From assembly GCF_018129085.1 (NCBI RefSeq), contig NZ_JAAGBB010000026.1, positions 43,526 to 107,525 on the forward strand: 64,000 nt of DNA. The letters run 5' to 3'. The stretch is from Plastoroseomonas hellenica. GTDB taxonomy: Bacteria; Pseudomonadota; Alphaproteobacteria; Acetobacterales; Acetobacteraceae. The position numbers were made by a program, and so were the translations under genes. Shown here one piece after another: positions 40,811 to 49,380 of the stretch. The notes under the pieces are model-generated. The model had not been told where the DNA came from, did not search any database, and saw nothing but the letters and a program-made list of their open reading frames with translations. Position 1 is the stretch's first letter. The number at the start of each line of letters is the position of its first letter.

Positions 40811-42018
40811 CAGACGATGCCCGCTTCTCGCGCCGCGGCGATCTCCGCGGCGCCCATGCCGGCATGGCGGGCCAGGATGTCGTCGCTGTGCTCGCCCGGC
40901 GCCGGGATGCCGTGGCGGTAGGTGACGGGCGTTCCGGACAGGCGCAACGGGCTGGCCACGGTGCGGATATGGCCGGCCTTGTGGTGCGGCACCTCGACGA
41001 TCAGGCCACGCGCCCGGACATGCGGATCCTGTTCGATGTCCTCCGCCGTGTTGATCGGGCCGCTGGTGATCTTCGCCTCGCGCAGGATCTCCAGCCATTC
41101 GGCGCGCGGCCGCGTCACCAGCACGTCGCGCATCATCTGCAGCACCTGGGTGCGGTTCGCGACCCGGTCGCGGTTGCGGCGGAAACGCGCATCCTCGGAC
41201 CATTCCGGATGGCCGAGTGCCGCTGCCAGGCGGACGAATTCCCGGTCGTTCAGCACCCCGATCACGAAGCGGGCGTCGGAGCCGCTGAACACGCCATAGG
41301 GCACCGCGACGCTGGCATCGTTGCCGGTGCGCCGCACCCGGTAGCCGGCATTCAGCCAGGCCGACATCGGGTGCTGCAGCAGCGCCGCCATGGTCTCAAA
41401 CAGGTTGACGTCGATCGCCTGGCCCTCGCCGGTCCGCTCCCGGTGGCGCAGCGCCGCCAGGATCGCAATCGCCCCGGCCTGCCCGGTGAACATGTCGGCG
41501 ACCGGGACGCCGACCCGCATCGGGCCGCCGCCCGGCACCTCGTCCGGCTCGCCGGTGGTCGCCATGACGCCGGCCATTGCCTGGGCGACGAAATCATAGC
41601 CGGAGCGCTCGGCATAGGGGCCGTCCTGTCCGAAGCCGGTCACCGAGCAATAGACCAGCCCGGGGTTGATCTCGCGGAGATCCGCATAGCTCAGGCCATA
41701 CTTCGCCAGCGTGCCCGGGCGGAAATTCTCGATCAGCACATCGGCCCGCTTGACCAGGCGCTTCAGGATCGCCGCCCCCTCGGGCTGCGCGAAGTCGAGC
41801 GAGAGCGAGCGCTTGTTGCGGTTGAGCGCGACGAAATAGGTGCTGTCCTCGGTGTCCGGCACGAAGGGCGGGCCGAGCGCGCGCAGGTCGTCGCCGTCAC
41901 CCCGGCGCTCGATCTTGATCACCTCCGCGCCGAGGTCGCCGAGCGTCTGCGCCGCGAGCGGGCCCGCCACCACGCGTGTGAGATCGAGCACCACCACCCC
42001 GTCGAGCGCCGACGCCAT
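40810..42018 (-). CDS. CoA transferase, CaiB/BaiF (family III)
   Basis: The 402-residue protein has the class III pattern. LDLTRVVAGPLAAQTLGDLGA is near residue 12, the RNKRSLSLD and VLIENFRPGTLAKYGL blocks follow, and the segment GYDFVAQAMAGVM near 140 holds the catalytic aspartate that forms an acyl anhydride. It would activate a carboxylic acid by exchange from an acyl-CoA such as succinyl-CoA. A GGAGGG precedes the ATG at 42018. A 41-base gap separates it from the DUF6285-like gene. Confidence 0.9.
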   Translation of the reverse strand: MASALDGVVVLDLTRVVAGPLAAQTLGDLGAEVIKIERRGDGDDLRALGPPFVPDTEDSTYFVALNRNKRSLSLDFAQPEGAAILKRLVKRADVLIENFRPGTLAKYGLSYADLREINPGLVYCSVTGFGQDGPYAERSGYDFVAQAMAGVMATTGEPDEVPGGGPMRVGVPVADMFTGQAGAIAILAALRHRERTGEGQAIDVNLFETMAALLQHPMSAWLNAGYRVRRTGNDASVAVPYGVFSGSDARFVIGVLNDREFVRLAAALGHPEWSEDARFRRNRDRVANRTQVLQMMRDVLVTRPRAEWLEILREAKITSGPINTAEDIEQDPHVRARGLIVEVPHHKAGHIRTVASPLRLSGTPVTYRHGIPAPGEHSDDILARHAGMGAAEIAAAREAGIV

Positions 42019-42059
42019 TCCCCGTTCCCTCCGAGTTCTTTGCCCAGCCAATCTGCCGT

Positions 42060-42434
42060 TTATTCCGCAGCGCGGAAAGGGCTTTCGGCCAGGGCCTTGG
42101 GCGCCGAGACTGTGCAGCGGGCGCGGGCCAGATCCATCAGCGCGGCCGCGGCCGCGGCGTGCTGTGGCGTTCCGGGATCGAAGCCGCCGGCCCGGATCGC
42201 CTTGGCGAAGGCCGCCAGCGGCGCGTCGCCGGGGCCGGTCAGCGCCGCGACGGCGGCCAGGCACTTCGCCTGCTGGTCACCATCCTGCCGGGCTTCGCGT
42301 GCGGCGATCGCCATCGCATTGGCGACCATGCGCGCGGCGAAGCGCAGCCCTTCCGGCAGGTGCGGCAGCAACTCCTCGAGCAGCACGCCACGCGCCGCCT
42401 CCAGCAGCGCGGCGCCATCCGGCTGTTCATGCAT
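42060..42434 (-). CDS. DUF6285-like small helical protein (LvaB-like)
   Basis: The 124-residue protein is mostly helical, with alanine-rich segments: LLEAARGVLLEELLPHLPEG, FAARMVANAMAIAAREAR and ALMDLARARCTV. It matches proteins annotated DUF6285 that lie beside APH-fold kinases. The Pseudomonas putida levulinate kinase LvaA needs a partner of about this size, LvaB, for activity. Identity with LvaB is inferred from size, helical look and position. It overlaps the kinase by eight bases, which supports a complex. Confidence 0.7.
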   Translation of the reverse strand: MHEQPDGAALLEAARGVLLEELLPHLPEGLRFAARMVANAMAIAAREARQDGDQQAKCLAAVAALTGPGDAPLAAFAKAIRAGGFDPGTPQHAAAAAALMDLARARCTVSAPKALAESPFRAAE

Positions 42435-43419
42435 CGGGCACCCCCGTCATCCGCAGGATCTCCAGCTCCAGCTCCGGCACAATATGGCCGGTCAGCGCCA
42501 GTTCCAGGTTCGGCTCGGTGCCGGAGATGTGGCGCGCCGCCTGATCCACCGCGATCACCGCCCAGCGGATATGCGCCGCCAGCTCCCACCAGCGCACGCT
42601 GGCATCGTCCACGCCGCCGTAGCCAGCATAGAGCGCGGCGCGCGGCCCGATGCCGCCGGCCTCCTGCGCCAGGTTGCCGAAGCGCCAGCATTTCGCGCAG
42701 AGCCAGCCGAGATCGGCATGGCCATCGCCCCAGGCCGCGAATTCCCAGTCCAGCACCGCGGTGACGCCCTGCTCATCCAGCATCAGGTTGCCGGTGCGGA
42801 AGTCGTTGTGGGTCAGGACCGCCGGCACCGGTGCCGGCGCCTCCCGCTCCAGATGCCGGAGGCCCCATTCGATCGCCGGGCGCGGGGCGTGCTGGCGGTC
42901 GAGTGCGGCGCGCTGCGCCGCGATGAAGGCGCGTGCGGCATCGGCTGGGGCGTCGCCCAGGAAAGCGAGATCGGGCCGTGGCGGCCGGATCGAATGGATG
43001 CGCGCGAGTTCCTGCCCGAGCGCCTCCGCCAGGGCCACACGCCCGCCACCCAGCAACTCGCTCTTCACGACGCGATACCCGGCGGCGATGCCCTTGACCC
43101 GCCGCATCACGAAGAAGGGCGCGCCGGCGACCGTCGCATCCTCGCAGAGGAAGAGCGGCTCCGGCACCGTCACGCCGGCGGCCTGCGCCGCCTGCAGCAG
43201 CCGGTATTCCGCGGCGCGCGGCAGGGAGACGGCGAGCGTCGCGGCATTGTCGGTCCTGAGCACCCATGCTTCCACCGATCCGCGATGCTCGACATCGATC
43301 GCCCAGTTCTGCTGGATCGCGCCGCCCGAGAGCAGGACCGCGCCGATGATCGCGAGCGCCGGATCGCCGCTCGCGCCGCGCAGCCAGGTCTCGACCGCGG
43401 CGCGGCGCTGCTCATCCAT
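42427..43419 (-). CDS. APH-fold phosphotransferase, ACAD10/11- and LvaA-like kinase
   Basis: The 330-residue protein has the aminoglycoside-phosphotransferase/choline-kinase fold. The catalytic loop HNDFRTGN is at 204-211 (HxDxxxxN), and the metal-binding VLDWEFAAWGDGHADLGWL is near 222-240. EYRLL at 71 probably gives the glutamate of the N-lobe. Related domains in ACAD10/ACAD11 and LvaA phosphorylate the 4-hydroxyl of acyl-CoAs, and their dehydrogenase partner then removes the phosphate. Here it lies between its dehydrogenase and the DUF6285-like partner, with eight-base overlaps on both sides. Antibiotic resistance is unlikely in this context. Confidence 0.85.
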   Translation of the reverse strand: MDEQRRAAVETWLRGASGDPALAIIGAVLLSGGAIQQNWAIDVEHRGSVEAWVLRTDNAATLAVSLPRAAEYRLLQAAQAAGVTVPEPLFLCEDATVAGAPFFVMRRVKGIAAGYRVVKSELLGGGRVALAEALGQELARIHSIRPPRPDLAFLGDAPADAARAFIAAQRAALDRQHAPRPAIEWGLRHLEREAPAPVPAVLTHNDFRTGNLMLDEQGVTAVLDWEFAAWGDGHADLGWLCAKCWRFGNLAQEAGGIGPRAALYAGYGGVDDASVRWWELAAHIRWAVIAVDQAARHISGTEPNLELALTGHIVPELELEILRMTGVPDA

Positions 43420-44620
43420 GCGCAGAACCCCAGGCGAAAAAGTCACTGCCTTCGCTGCGGAGGAAATTCGCCAGCACCATGCGATGCACTTCGGAGGCGC
43501 CATCCACCAGCCGCGCCTGGCGCGCATAGCGGTAGATCCACTCGATCACCGTGTCCTTGGAATAGCCGCGGGCGCCGAGCAGTTGCAGCGCCGTGTCCAC
43601 CGATTTCTGCAAGGCGTCGGCGACGACGATCTTCGCCATCGACACCTCCTTCCGCGCGAAGGAGCCCTGATCGAGCATCCAGGCGGCATGCATGGTCAAG
43701 AGGCGCCCGATCTGCACCTCCATCGCCGCCTGCCCGATCAGGCCCTGCACGCTCTCCCGGTCCAGCAGCGTCTTGCCAAAACTCTGGCGTTCGCCGACAT
43801 GCGCCATGGCGATCTCGAGCGACCGCTTGGAGAGGCCGAGCCAGCGCATGCAATGCGTCAGCCGCGCGACGCCGAGCCGCATCTGCGTCACCTTCAGCCC
43901 GTCGCCGATGCCGAGCAGCCGGTCCTCGTCCGGGATCTCCAGCCCGTCGAAGACCAGCTCGCAATGCCCGCCATGCTCCTCCGGCCCCATGATCGGGATG
44001 CGGCGGACGATCTCCCAGCCTGGGCTGTCGGCATGGAACAGGAAGGCTGTGAGCCCCTTGCGCTCGTCGTCGGAAGTGCGGGCCATCAGGATGAAATGCT
44101 TGGCATTGCCGGCGCCGGTGATGAACCACTTGCGGCCGGTGATGCGCCAGCGGTCATTCCCGACTGGCTCGGCCCTGGTATAGGTCAGCGACGGATCGCT
44201 GCCGGCGCCGCCCGGCTCGGTCATCGCGAAGGCGGACTGCACTGCGCCCGCGATGATTGGCATCAGCCAGCGCTGCTTCTGCGCTTCGGTCCCGACCTTC
44301 TCCAGGATCATCATGTTGCCGTCATCGGGGGCGGCGCTGTTGAAGACAACCGGGCCAAAGATGGAGCGGTTCATCTCCTCGTAGCAGGCGGCCATACCGA
44401 TCCGCGGCAAGCCCCCACCACCGAGCGCCTTCGGCATCTGCAGCGCCCAGATGCCTTCGGCCTTCGCCTGCTTCCGCATCTCCGCCAGCACATGCGGTGC
44501 GATATTGTCGTGCTCGTCGTAATTTGCGCGGTCGGACTCCAGCGGGATCAGCCGTTCATCGACGAAGCGCCGGATGCGCAGCCGCAGCGCGTCGATCTCG
44601 GGCGGCAGGGAGAAGTCCAT
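43412..44620 (-). CDS. Acyl-CoA dehydrogenase, ACAD11/LvaC-like
   Basis: The 402-residue protein has AFAMTEPGGAGSDPSLTYTRAE near residue 130, WRITGRKWFITGAG, and the late KDTVIEWIYRYARQARLVDGASEVHRM. The ending DGASEVH resembles the DGPDEVH motif of ACAD10/11 and LvaC rather than the usual GGT or EGT. Those enzymes act on 4-phosphoacyl-CoAs. It is the first gene of the operon, overlapping the kinase by eight bases. Directly upstream is a palindromic repeat, then an SDR on the same strand. Confidence 0.87.
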   Translation of the reverse strand: MDFSLPPEIDALRLRIRRFVDERLIPLESDRANYDEHDNIAPHVLAEMRKQAKAEGIWALQMPKALGGGGLPRIGMAACYEEMNRSIFGPVVFNSAAPDDGNMMILEKVGTEAQKQRWLMPIIAGAVQSAFAMTEPGGAGSDPSLTYTRAEPVGNDRWRITGRKWFITGAGNAKHFILMARTSDDERKGLTAFLFHADSPGWEIVRRIPIMGPEEHGGHCELVFDGLEIPDEDRLLGIGDGLKVTQMRLGVARLTHCMRWLGLSKRSLEIAMAHVGERQSFGKTLLDRESVQGLIGQAAMEVQIGRLLTMHAAWMLDQGSFARKEVSMAKIVVADALQKSVDTALQLLGARGYSKDTVIEWIYRYARQARLVDGASEVHRMVLANFLRSEGSDFFAWGSAHG

Positions 44621-44647
44621 ATCGGGCGATCCTATGGTCTACGAACG

Positions 44648-44685
44648 GATTCACGCCTATGGGCGATTCCGCCCTGCGGCGATCC
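44648..44685. repeat. Palindromic repeat, GATTCACGCCT family
   Basis: A single copy, GGATTCACGCCTATGGGCG, then ATTCCGCCCTGCGGCGATCC, with GGGCG/CGCCC inner arms and GGAT/ATCC outer arms. It sits between the first gene of the acyl-CoA operon and the SDR stop at 44689, and is in the same orientation as the copy at 29873. Confidence 0.75.
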
Positions 44686-44688
44686 ATT

Positions 44689-45450
44689 CTAGAGAGAGTT
44701 GATCGAATGGCCGCCATCGACGGTGATGGTCGACCCCGTCATATGCGCCCCGGCATCGGAGGCGAGCAGCAGCAGCGGGCCGGTCAGATCCTCGGGCGTG
44801 CCGAGGCGGCGCTGCGGGACGCGCTTCAGCATCGCCTGGCCAGGCTCGCTGGCGAAGAAGCCGGCATTGATGTCGCTCGCGACATAGCCGGGGGCGATGG
44901 CGTTCACCCGAATGCCGTAACGCGCGAATTCCACCGCCATCTGCCGGGTCATGTGCAGCAGCCCGGCCTTCGCAGCGGTGTAGCCGGCGACACCCGGAAT
45001 GATGCGGGTGCCGAGGACGGAGGCGATGTTCACGATGCTGCCGGGCCGCTTCGCCGCCACCAGCCGCCGCGCGCCCTCCTGCGCCACCAGGAAGCAGCCG
45101 CGCAGGTTCACATCCAGCACGCCGTCGAAATCCTCAGGCGCCATCTCCAGCACCGGCTTGGTCACGGCGATGCCGGCATTGTTCACGATAATCGAGCAAG
45201 CCTCGCCGAAGGCGGCCTCCGCCGCCGCGTAGCAGGCGGCGATCGAGCCCGCGTCGGTGACGTCGAGCGGCACCGGCACCGCACCATCGCCCAGCTCGGC
45301 CGCCAGCCGCGCCGTCGCCTCGGTGCGGCGGGCGGCCAGCGCCACGCGCGCGCCGGCGCCATGCAGCACGCGCGCGAAATGACCGCCGAGCGTGCCCGAG
45401 GCCCCGGTCACCAGTGCCGTCCGTCCGCCGAGGGAGAAGAGCCTGTCCAT
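44689..45450 (-). CDS. Short-chain dehydrogenase/reductase
   Basis: The 253-residue protein is a classical SDR: TGASGTLGGHFARVLHGAGA near residue 15, IIVNNAGIAVTKP, NIASVLGTRIIPG with the serine, and YTAAKAGLLHMTRQMAVE. A final GSTITVDGGHSINSL closes the tetramer contact. On the same strand and 68 bases before the acyl-CoA operon, it could supply the 3-hydroxyacyl-CoA step (LvaD-like), but substrate cannot be read from sequence. Confidence 0.85.
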   Translation of the reverse strand: MDRLFSLGGRTALVTGASGTLGGHFARVLHGAGARVALAARRTEATARLAAELGDGAVPVPLDVTDAGSIAACYAAAEAAFGEACSIIVNNAGIAVTKPVLEMAPEDFDGVLDVNLRGCFLVAQEGARRLVAAKRPGSIVNIASVLGTRIIPGVAGYTAAKAGLLHMTRQMAVEFARYGIRVNAIAPGYVASDINAGFFASEPGQAMLKRVPQRRLGTPEDLTGPLLLLASDAGAHMTGSTITVDGGHSINSL

Positions 45451-45543
45451 ATGGGTTCCGTTTCCTCTTTCTCCTTATCCGACCATCGCGCGCCGCCCTG
45501 GGCAAGGGCATGCTGCATCGCATCAGGTCGAGGAGGAGTTCCC

Positions 45544-46284
45544 ATGCGGAAGGTGGTGCTGGTGACGGGCGCGCAGCAGGGTATCGGGCGCGCCATGGCG
45601 GCGGGCTTCGCGGCCGCCGGCTACGACGTCGCGATCAACTGGCTGGACGATCAGGCGGCGGCGGAAGCCGTGGCGGCCGAGGTGACGGCGCTCGGCGGCC
45701 GTGCCGTGGCGCTGCAGGGCGATGTCGGCCGCATCGCCGAAGGCGCGGCGCTGGTCGAGGGCACGGTCGCGGCACTCGGCCGCATCGACGTGCTGGTCAA
45801 CAATGCCGGCATCTTCCCGCGCGTCGAATTCCTGGCGATGACCGAGGCGATCTGGGACGCGGTGCACAGCGTCAACCTGAAGGGCAGCGCCTTCTGCGGC
45901 CAGGCGGCCGCGCGCGCCATGGTGGCGGCCGGGCATGGCGGCAGTATCATCAATCTCTCCTCCCAGGCGCTGCGCGGCACGCCGCTCGGCGTGCACTACA
46001 GCGCGACCAAGGCCGGCGTCGCCGGGCTGACGCGCGCCATGGCGCTGGCTCTCGCCCCGCACGGCATCCGCGTGAACGCCATCGCGCCCGGCACCACCGA
46101 CACGGCACAGCCGCGGCACGGCAACACCGATGAGGAACTCGCGGCCATGGCGGCGACCCTGCCCATCCCGCGCCTCGGCCGGCCGGAGGAGATCGCGGCC
46201 CTCGGCGTCTGGCTTGCCTCCGATGCGGCGGGATGGGTGACCGGCCAGACCTGGCACATCAATGGCGGCAGCTTCATGCCGTGA
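45544..46284 (+). CDS. Short-chain dehydrogenase/reductase
   Basis: The 246-residue SDR begins MRKVVLVTGAQQGIGRAMAA and has VLVNNAGIFPRVEF, NLSSQALRG and YSATKAGVAGLTRAMAL, with an intact catalytic set. It ends TGQTWHINGGSFMP. It resembles 3-oxoacyl-ACP reductase/sugar dehydrogenase types. GAGGAGGAG precedes the ATG at 45544. It is divergent from the SDR at 44689 and is followed 75 bases later by a hydroxyacid dehydrogenase. Confidence 0.87.
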   Translation: MRKVVLVTGAQQGIGRAMAAGFAAAGYDVAINWLDDQAAAEAVAAEVTALGGRAVALQGDVGRIAEGAALVEGTVAALGRIDVLVNNAGIFPRVEFLAMTEAIWDAVHSVNLKGSAFCGQAAARAMVAAGHGGSIINLSSQALRGTPLGVHYSATKAGVAGLTRAMALALAPHGIRVNAIAPGTTDTAQPRHGNTDEELAAMAATLPIPRLGRPEEIAALGVWLASDAAGWVTGQTWHINGGSFMP

Positions 46285-46359
46285 CGGCGTCGGGGCCTCT
46301 TGCGCCCTCGTCCGGTGCGTCGGACATTGCACTGAACGTCCAGCCTGAGGAACGCGCCT

Positions 46360-47421
46360 TTGTCCCGTACCATGACCAACGCCCCATTCCGCGTCGGCTA
46401 TATCGACCGTGTTCCCCATCGCGCCTTCCTGGACACCACGGCCGCCGACCCTGCCCTTGAGGTCGTGCGCATCGGCCTCGACCAGCCGGAGGAGGCGATG
46501 CTCGCGGCGCTGGCGGAATGCGATGGCTACTACGTCATGGCCTCCCGCGACGAGCTCCCGAAGCCGTTCCACGTCACCGACGCGCTGCTCGCCAGGCTGC
46601 CGCGCCTGCTGTTCGTGGCCAGCACCGGCGCCGGCTATGACCCGGTCGATCCGGAGGCCTGCACGCGGGCCGGCGTGCTGCTGGTCAACCAGGCCGGCGG
46701 CAATGCGGAAGCGGTGGCGGAGCATGCGGTCGGGCTGATGCTCGCGCTGCTGAAGCGCTTCCCCGAATGCCATGCCGGCATGCTCGCCGGCCAGGCCGCG
46801 CGGCGGGAGCAATTCCTCGGCCGCAACCTGCTCGGCAAGACCGTCGGCCTGTTCGGTATCGGCCATGTCGGCAGTCGCACCGCCGAGATCCTGAACGCCG
46901 CCTTCCGCTGCCGCGTGCTGGCTTGCGACCCCTATCTCGATGCAGCGACGATCGCCGCCCGTGGGGCGGAGAAGGTGGACAAGGCGACGCTGCTGGCGGA
47001 AGCCGACGTGGTGAGCGTGCATTGCCCGCTGACGCCGGAGAGCCGCGGCATGATTGATGCCGCCGCCTTCGCCGCGATGAAGCCCGGCGCGGTCTTCGTG
47101 ACCACGGCACGCGGCTCGATCCACGACGAAGCGGCGCTGCAGGCGGCGCTCGAGAGCGGCCATATCGCCGCCGCCGGCCTCGATGTCTGGGAGCAGGAGC
47201 CACCGCCGGTCGATCACCCGCTGCTGCACGACCCGCGGGTGATCGCGACCCAGCACACCGCCGGCGTCACCGAGGAGAGCCGGACGCAGATCACCACCAT
47301 CGCGGCCCTGGCCTTTTCGGACGTCGCCGCCGGTCGCATGCCGCCGCGCATCATCAACCCCGCCGTCAAGCCGCGTTTCGCGGCACGCTACGAGGCCGCA
47401 CGGGGTCGGGCCATCGGCTGA
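46360..47421 (+). CDS. D-2-hydroxyacid dehydrogenase
   Basis: The 353-residue protein belongs to the D-isomer 2-hydroxyacid dehydrogenases. LLFVASTGAGYDPVD is near residue 84, the NAD motif GLFGIGHVGSRTAE near 165, VHCPLTPESRGMI near 223, the arginine in TTARGSIHDE near 248 and the late QHTAGVTEES with histidine. It reduces or oxidises a 2-keto/2-hydroxy acid. A TTG at 46360 has TGAGGAA about eight bases before it. The ATG four codons later has no ribosome site, so the TTG start is preferred. Confidence 0.86.
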   Translation: MSRTMTNAPFRVGYIDRVPHRAFLDTTAADPALEVVRIGLDQPEEAMLAALAECDGYYVMASRDELPKPFHVTDALLARLPRLLFVASTGAGYDPVDPEACTRAGVLLVNQAGGNAEAVAEHAVGLMLALLKRFPECHAGMLAGQAARREQFLGRNLLGKTVGLFGIGHVGSRTAEILNAAFRCRVLACDPYLDAATIAARGAEKVDKATLLAEADVVSVHCPLTPESRGMIDAAAFAAMKPGAVFVTTARGSIHDEAALQAALESGHIAAAGLDVWEQEPPPVDHPLLHDPRVIATQHTAGVTEESRTQITTIAALAFSDVAAGRMPPRIINPAVKPRFAARYEAARGRAIG

Positions 47422-47495
47422 ACCGAGGCGGGAGGGGGATGATCGGCTGAGGTCATCCCTCTTCCGCCGCCAACGGCGGCGTTCCAGCATCGCGC

Positions 47496-48656
47496 ATGGC
47501 TGACCGATCGAAGCTTTGCGTGATCGCCGCCCTCGGCACGACGCAGACACTGTCCTGGGCCTCCAGCTATTACCTGCCGGCGATCCTGGCGCGGCCGATG
47601 GCTGAAGCGCTCGGCGTCTCCACCACCTTCGTCTTCGGCGCCTTCTCGGCGGCGCTGCTGCTGACCGCCTTCCTCGGCCCGGCGGTCGGGCGGGTGATCG
47701 ACGCGCGGGGCGGCCGGGATGTGCTGGTCGCTTCGAACCTGGTCTTCGCGGCAGGACTCGCCTTGCTCGGCCTCGCGCAGGGGGCGGTGACGCTGGTCAC
47801 CGCCTGGATGCTGCTCGGCCTCGGCATGGCGCTCGGCCTCTACGACTCGGCCTTTGCGACCCTGGCCGGCCTTTATGGGAAGGAAGCGCGCGGCCCGATC
47901 ACCGGCATCACGCTGATCGCGGGCTTCGCCAGCACCATCGGCTGGCCGGTGACTGCGGCAATCGATGCCGGCTTCGGCTGGCGGGAGGCGTGCTTCGTCT
48001 GGGCCGCGCTGCACCTGGTGCTCGGCCTGCCGATCAACCGGCTGCTGGTGCCGGCGGCGCCACCGCCTGCCACCGGCGCGGCGGCCGATACCGGGGATGT
48101 TGCGCCGCGTCGCGCCCTCGTGCTCCTCGCCTTCGTCTTCGCAGTGGCCGGCTTCACCGCCAGCGCCATGGGCGCGCATCTGCCGGGGCTGCTGCACGCT
48201 GCGGGTGCCAGCCCGGCCGCGGCGGTGGCTGCCGCGGCGCTGGTCGGCTTCGCGCAGGTCGGCGCGCGGGTCATCGAATTCTCGGTGCTGCGCCGGCTAC
48301 ACCCGCTGCTGACCGCGCGCATCGCGGTCCTGACCCATCCCGTGGGTGCCGCCGCGCTGCTGCTCTTCGGCGGCCCGGCGGCCTCGGTCTTCACTCTGCT
48401 GCATGGCGCCGGCAACGGCATGCTGACGATCGCGCGCGGCACCCTGCCGCTGGCATTGTTCGGGGCCGCCGGCTACGGGCGGCGCCAGGGTCTGGTCACC
48501 GCACCGGCGCGTGTCGTGCAGGCGATCGCGCCGCTGGCCTTCGGCCTGCTGGTCGATGCCGCCGGTCCCTGGGCGCTGCTGCTGACCTCGGCACTCGGCA
48601 TCCTGGCGCTCGGCGGCCTCGCGATGCTCCAGGTCAACGAGGCAGCGTCTCGATGA
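47496..48656 (+). CDS. MFS transporter
   Basis: The 386-residue protein has about twelve spans and begins AALGTTQTLSWASSYYLPAILA. The loop 2-3 motif is GRVIDARGGRDVL, and a long Ala/Pro-rich loop near 190-205 splits the halves. It resembles bacterial drug or organic-anion exporters of the MFS but has no diagnostic substrate motif. It follows the hydroxyacid dehydrogenase, and its 3' end overlaps the convergent lipoprotein peptidase gene by 23 bases. Confidence 0.8.
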   Translation: MADRSKLCVIAALGTTQTLSWASSYYLPAILARPMAEALGVSTTFVFGAFSAALLLTAFLGPAVGRVIDARGGRDVLVASNLVFAAGLALLGLAQGAVTLVTAWMLLGLGMALGLYDSAFATLAGLYGKEARGPITGITLIAGFASTIGWPVTAAIDAGFGWREACFVWAALHLVLGLPINRLLVPAAPPPATGAAADTGDVAPRRALVLLAFVFAVAGFTASAMGAHLPGLLHAAGASPAAAVAAAALVGFAQVGARVIEFSVLRRLHPLLTARIAVLTHPVGAAALLLFGGPAASVFTLLHGAGNGMLTIARGTLPLALFGAAGYGRRQGLVTAPARVVQAIAPLAFGLLVDAAGPWALLLTSALGILALGGLAMLQVNEAASR

Positions 48657-49248
48657 AGTATTCGTAGTTGTCGGCGTTGCTGGCCGCCCGCAGCCAATCG
48701 GACTTGGCGAGCAGCAGGGCGGCCCGCGGCTGGTAGACATAATCGCTGGTGCGGCCGCCGAGATGGCTGAACTCATGCACCAGGATGCCGAAACGCGAAT
48801 CCTGGCCGTTGATGCCGGCACGGAAGAATGGCGGGCAGACGCCGACGATGTTGAGTCCCGGCCGCATATAGCCCATCTGCCCGCGCCCGCAGGTCTTCAT
48901 GTCGTTGCAGTGCATCGTATAGCTGTCGCGCCGCTCCATGCGGGACAGCGTATTGGTCAGGACCTCCAGCATCATCTTGGCCGGGGCATCGCCGAACCAG
49001 CGGCGGACCTGCGGGCTTTCCGGGTCTCTTTGCAGGAAGCGGATGCCGTCGCGGATCCGGTTGCGGGCAGTCGTATGCGCCTCGTTCAGGATGGCCGCCT
49101 GCTCACGCGTGCATTGCGGCCCCGGTGTCGTCGCGGCGCGGGCCACGGCGTCCGGCGAGGCCGCCAGGATCACATCTTCGGAACCCGCCGCGCAGGCACT
49201 CAGGGTGGAGGCCAGCAGGAAGGCCATGGCCGTACGCAGCAGCTGCAT
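48634..49248 (-). CDS. M35-like zinc metallopeptidase, lipoprotein
   Basis: The 204-residue protein has a signal of MQLLRTAMAFLLAST and the lipobox LSAC, so it is probably anchored by a lipid. Near residue 162, ILVHEFSHLGGRTSDYVY gives HExxH followed by an Asp-containing G-R-T-S-D-Y segment, as in M35 (deuterolysin/lysine-specific) peptidases, where the third zinc ligand is an aspartate. Such enzymes cleave peptides outside the cell or in the periplasm. Starts at 49248 by the signal; a longer frame is possible. It overlaps the MFS gene tail to tail. Confidence 0.75.
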   Translation of the reverse strand: MQLLRTAMAFLLASTLSACAAGSEDVILAASPDAVARAATTPGPQCTREQAAILNEAHTTARNRIRDGIRFLQRDPESPQVRRWFGDAPAKMMLEVLTNTLSRMERRDSYTMHCNDMKTCGRGQMGYMRPGLNIVGVCPPFFRAGINGQDSRFGILVHEFSHLGGRTSDYVYQPRAALLLAKSDWLRAASNADNYEYFIETLPR

Positions 49249-49380
49249 GAGGGGGTCATCTCCGCCGGGGACGTTGCTGGTGCATCGCTCGCGAGCATCC
49301 CGCACGCCCGGGCACCGGCCCGGACGGGGTCTGCTTCAACCGCGATGATGCCGGAACGAAAGCGGTGAGGCCAGGGCCGG

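Noticed and set aside
42427..43419. Antibiotic (aminoglycoside) resistance kinase
   Set aside because: The APH fold is shared, but the position between an ACAD11-like dehydrogenase and a DUF6285-like protein points to acyl-CoA metabolism.
40864..43992. 1042-codon rightward frame over the acyl-CoA operon
   Set aside because: It opposes several recognised genes with overlapping starts and stops; no domain or ribosome site.
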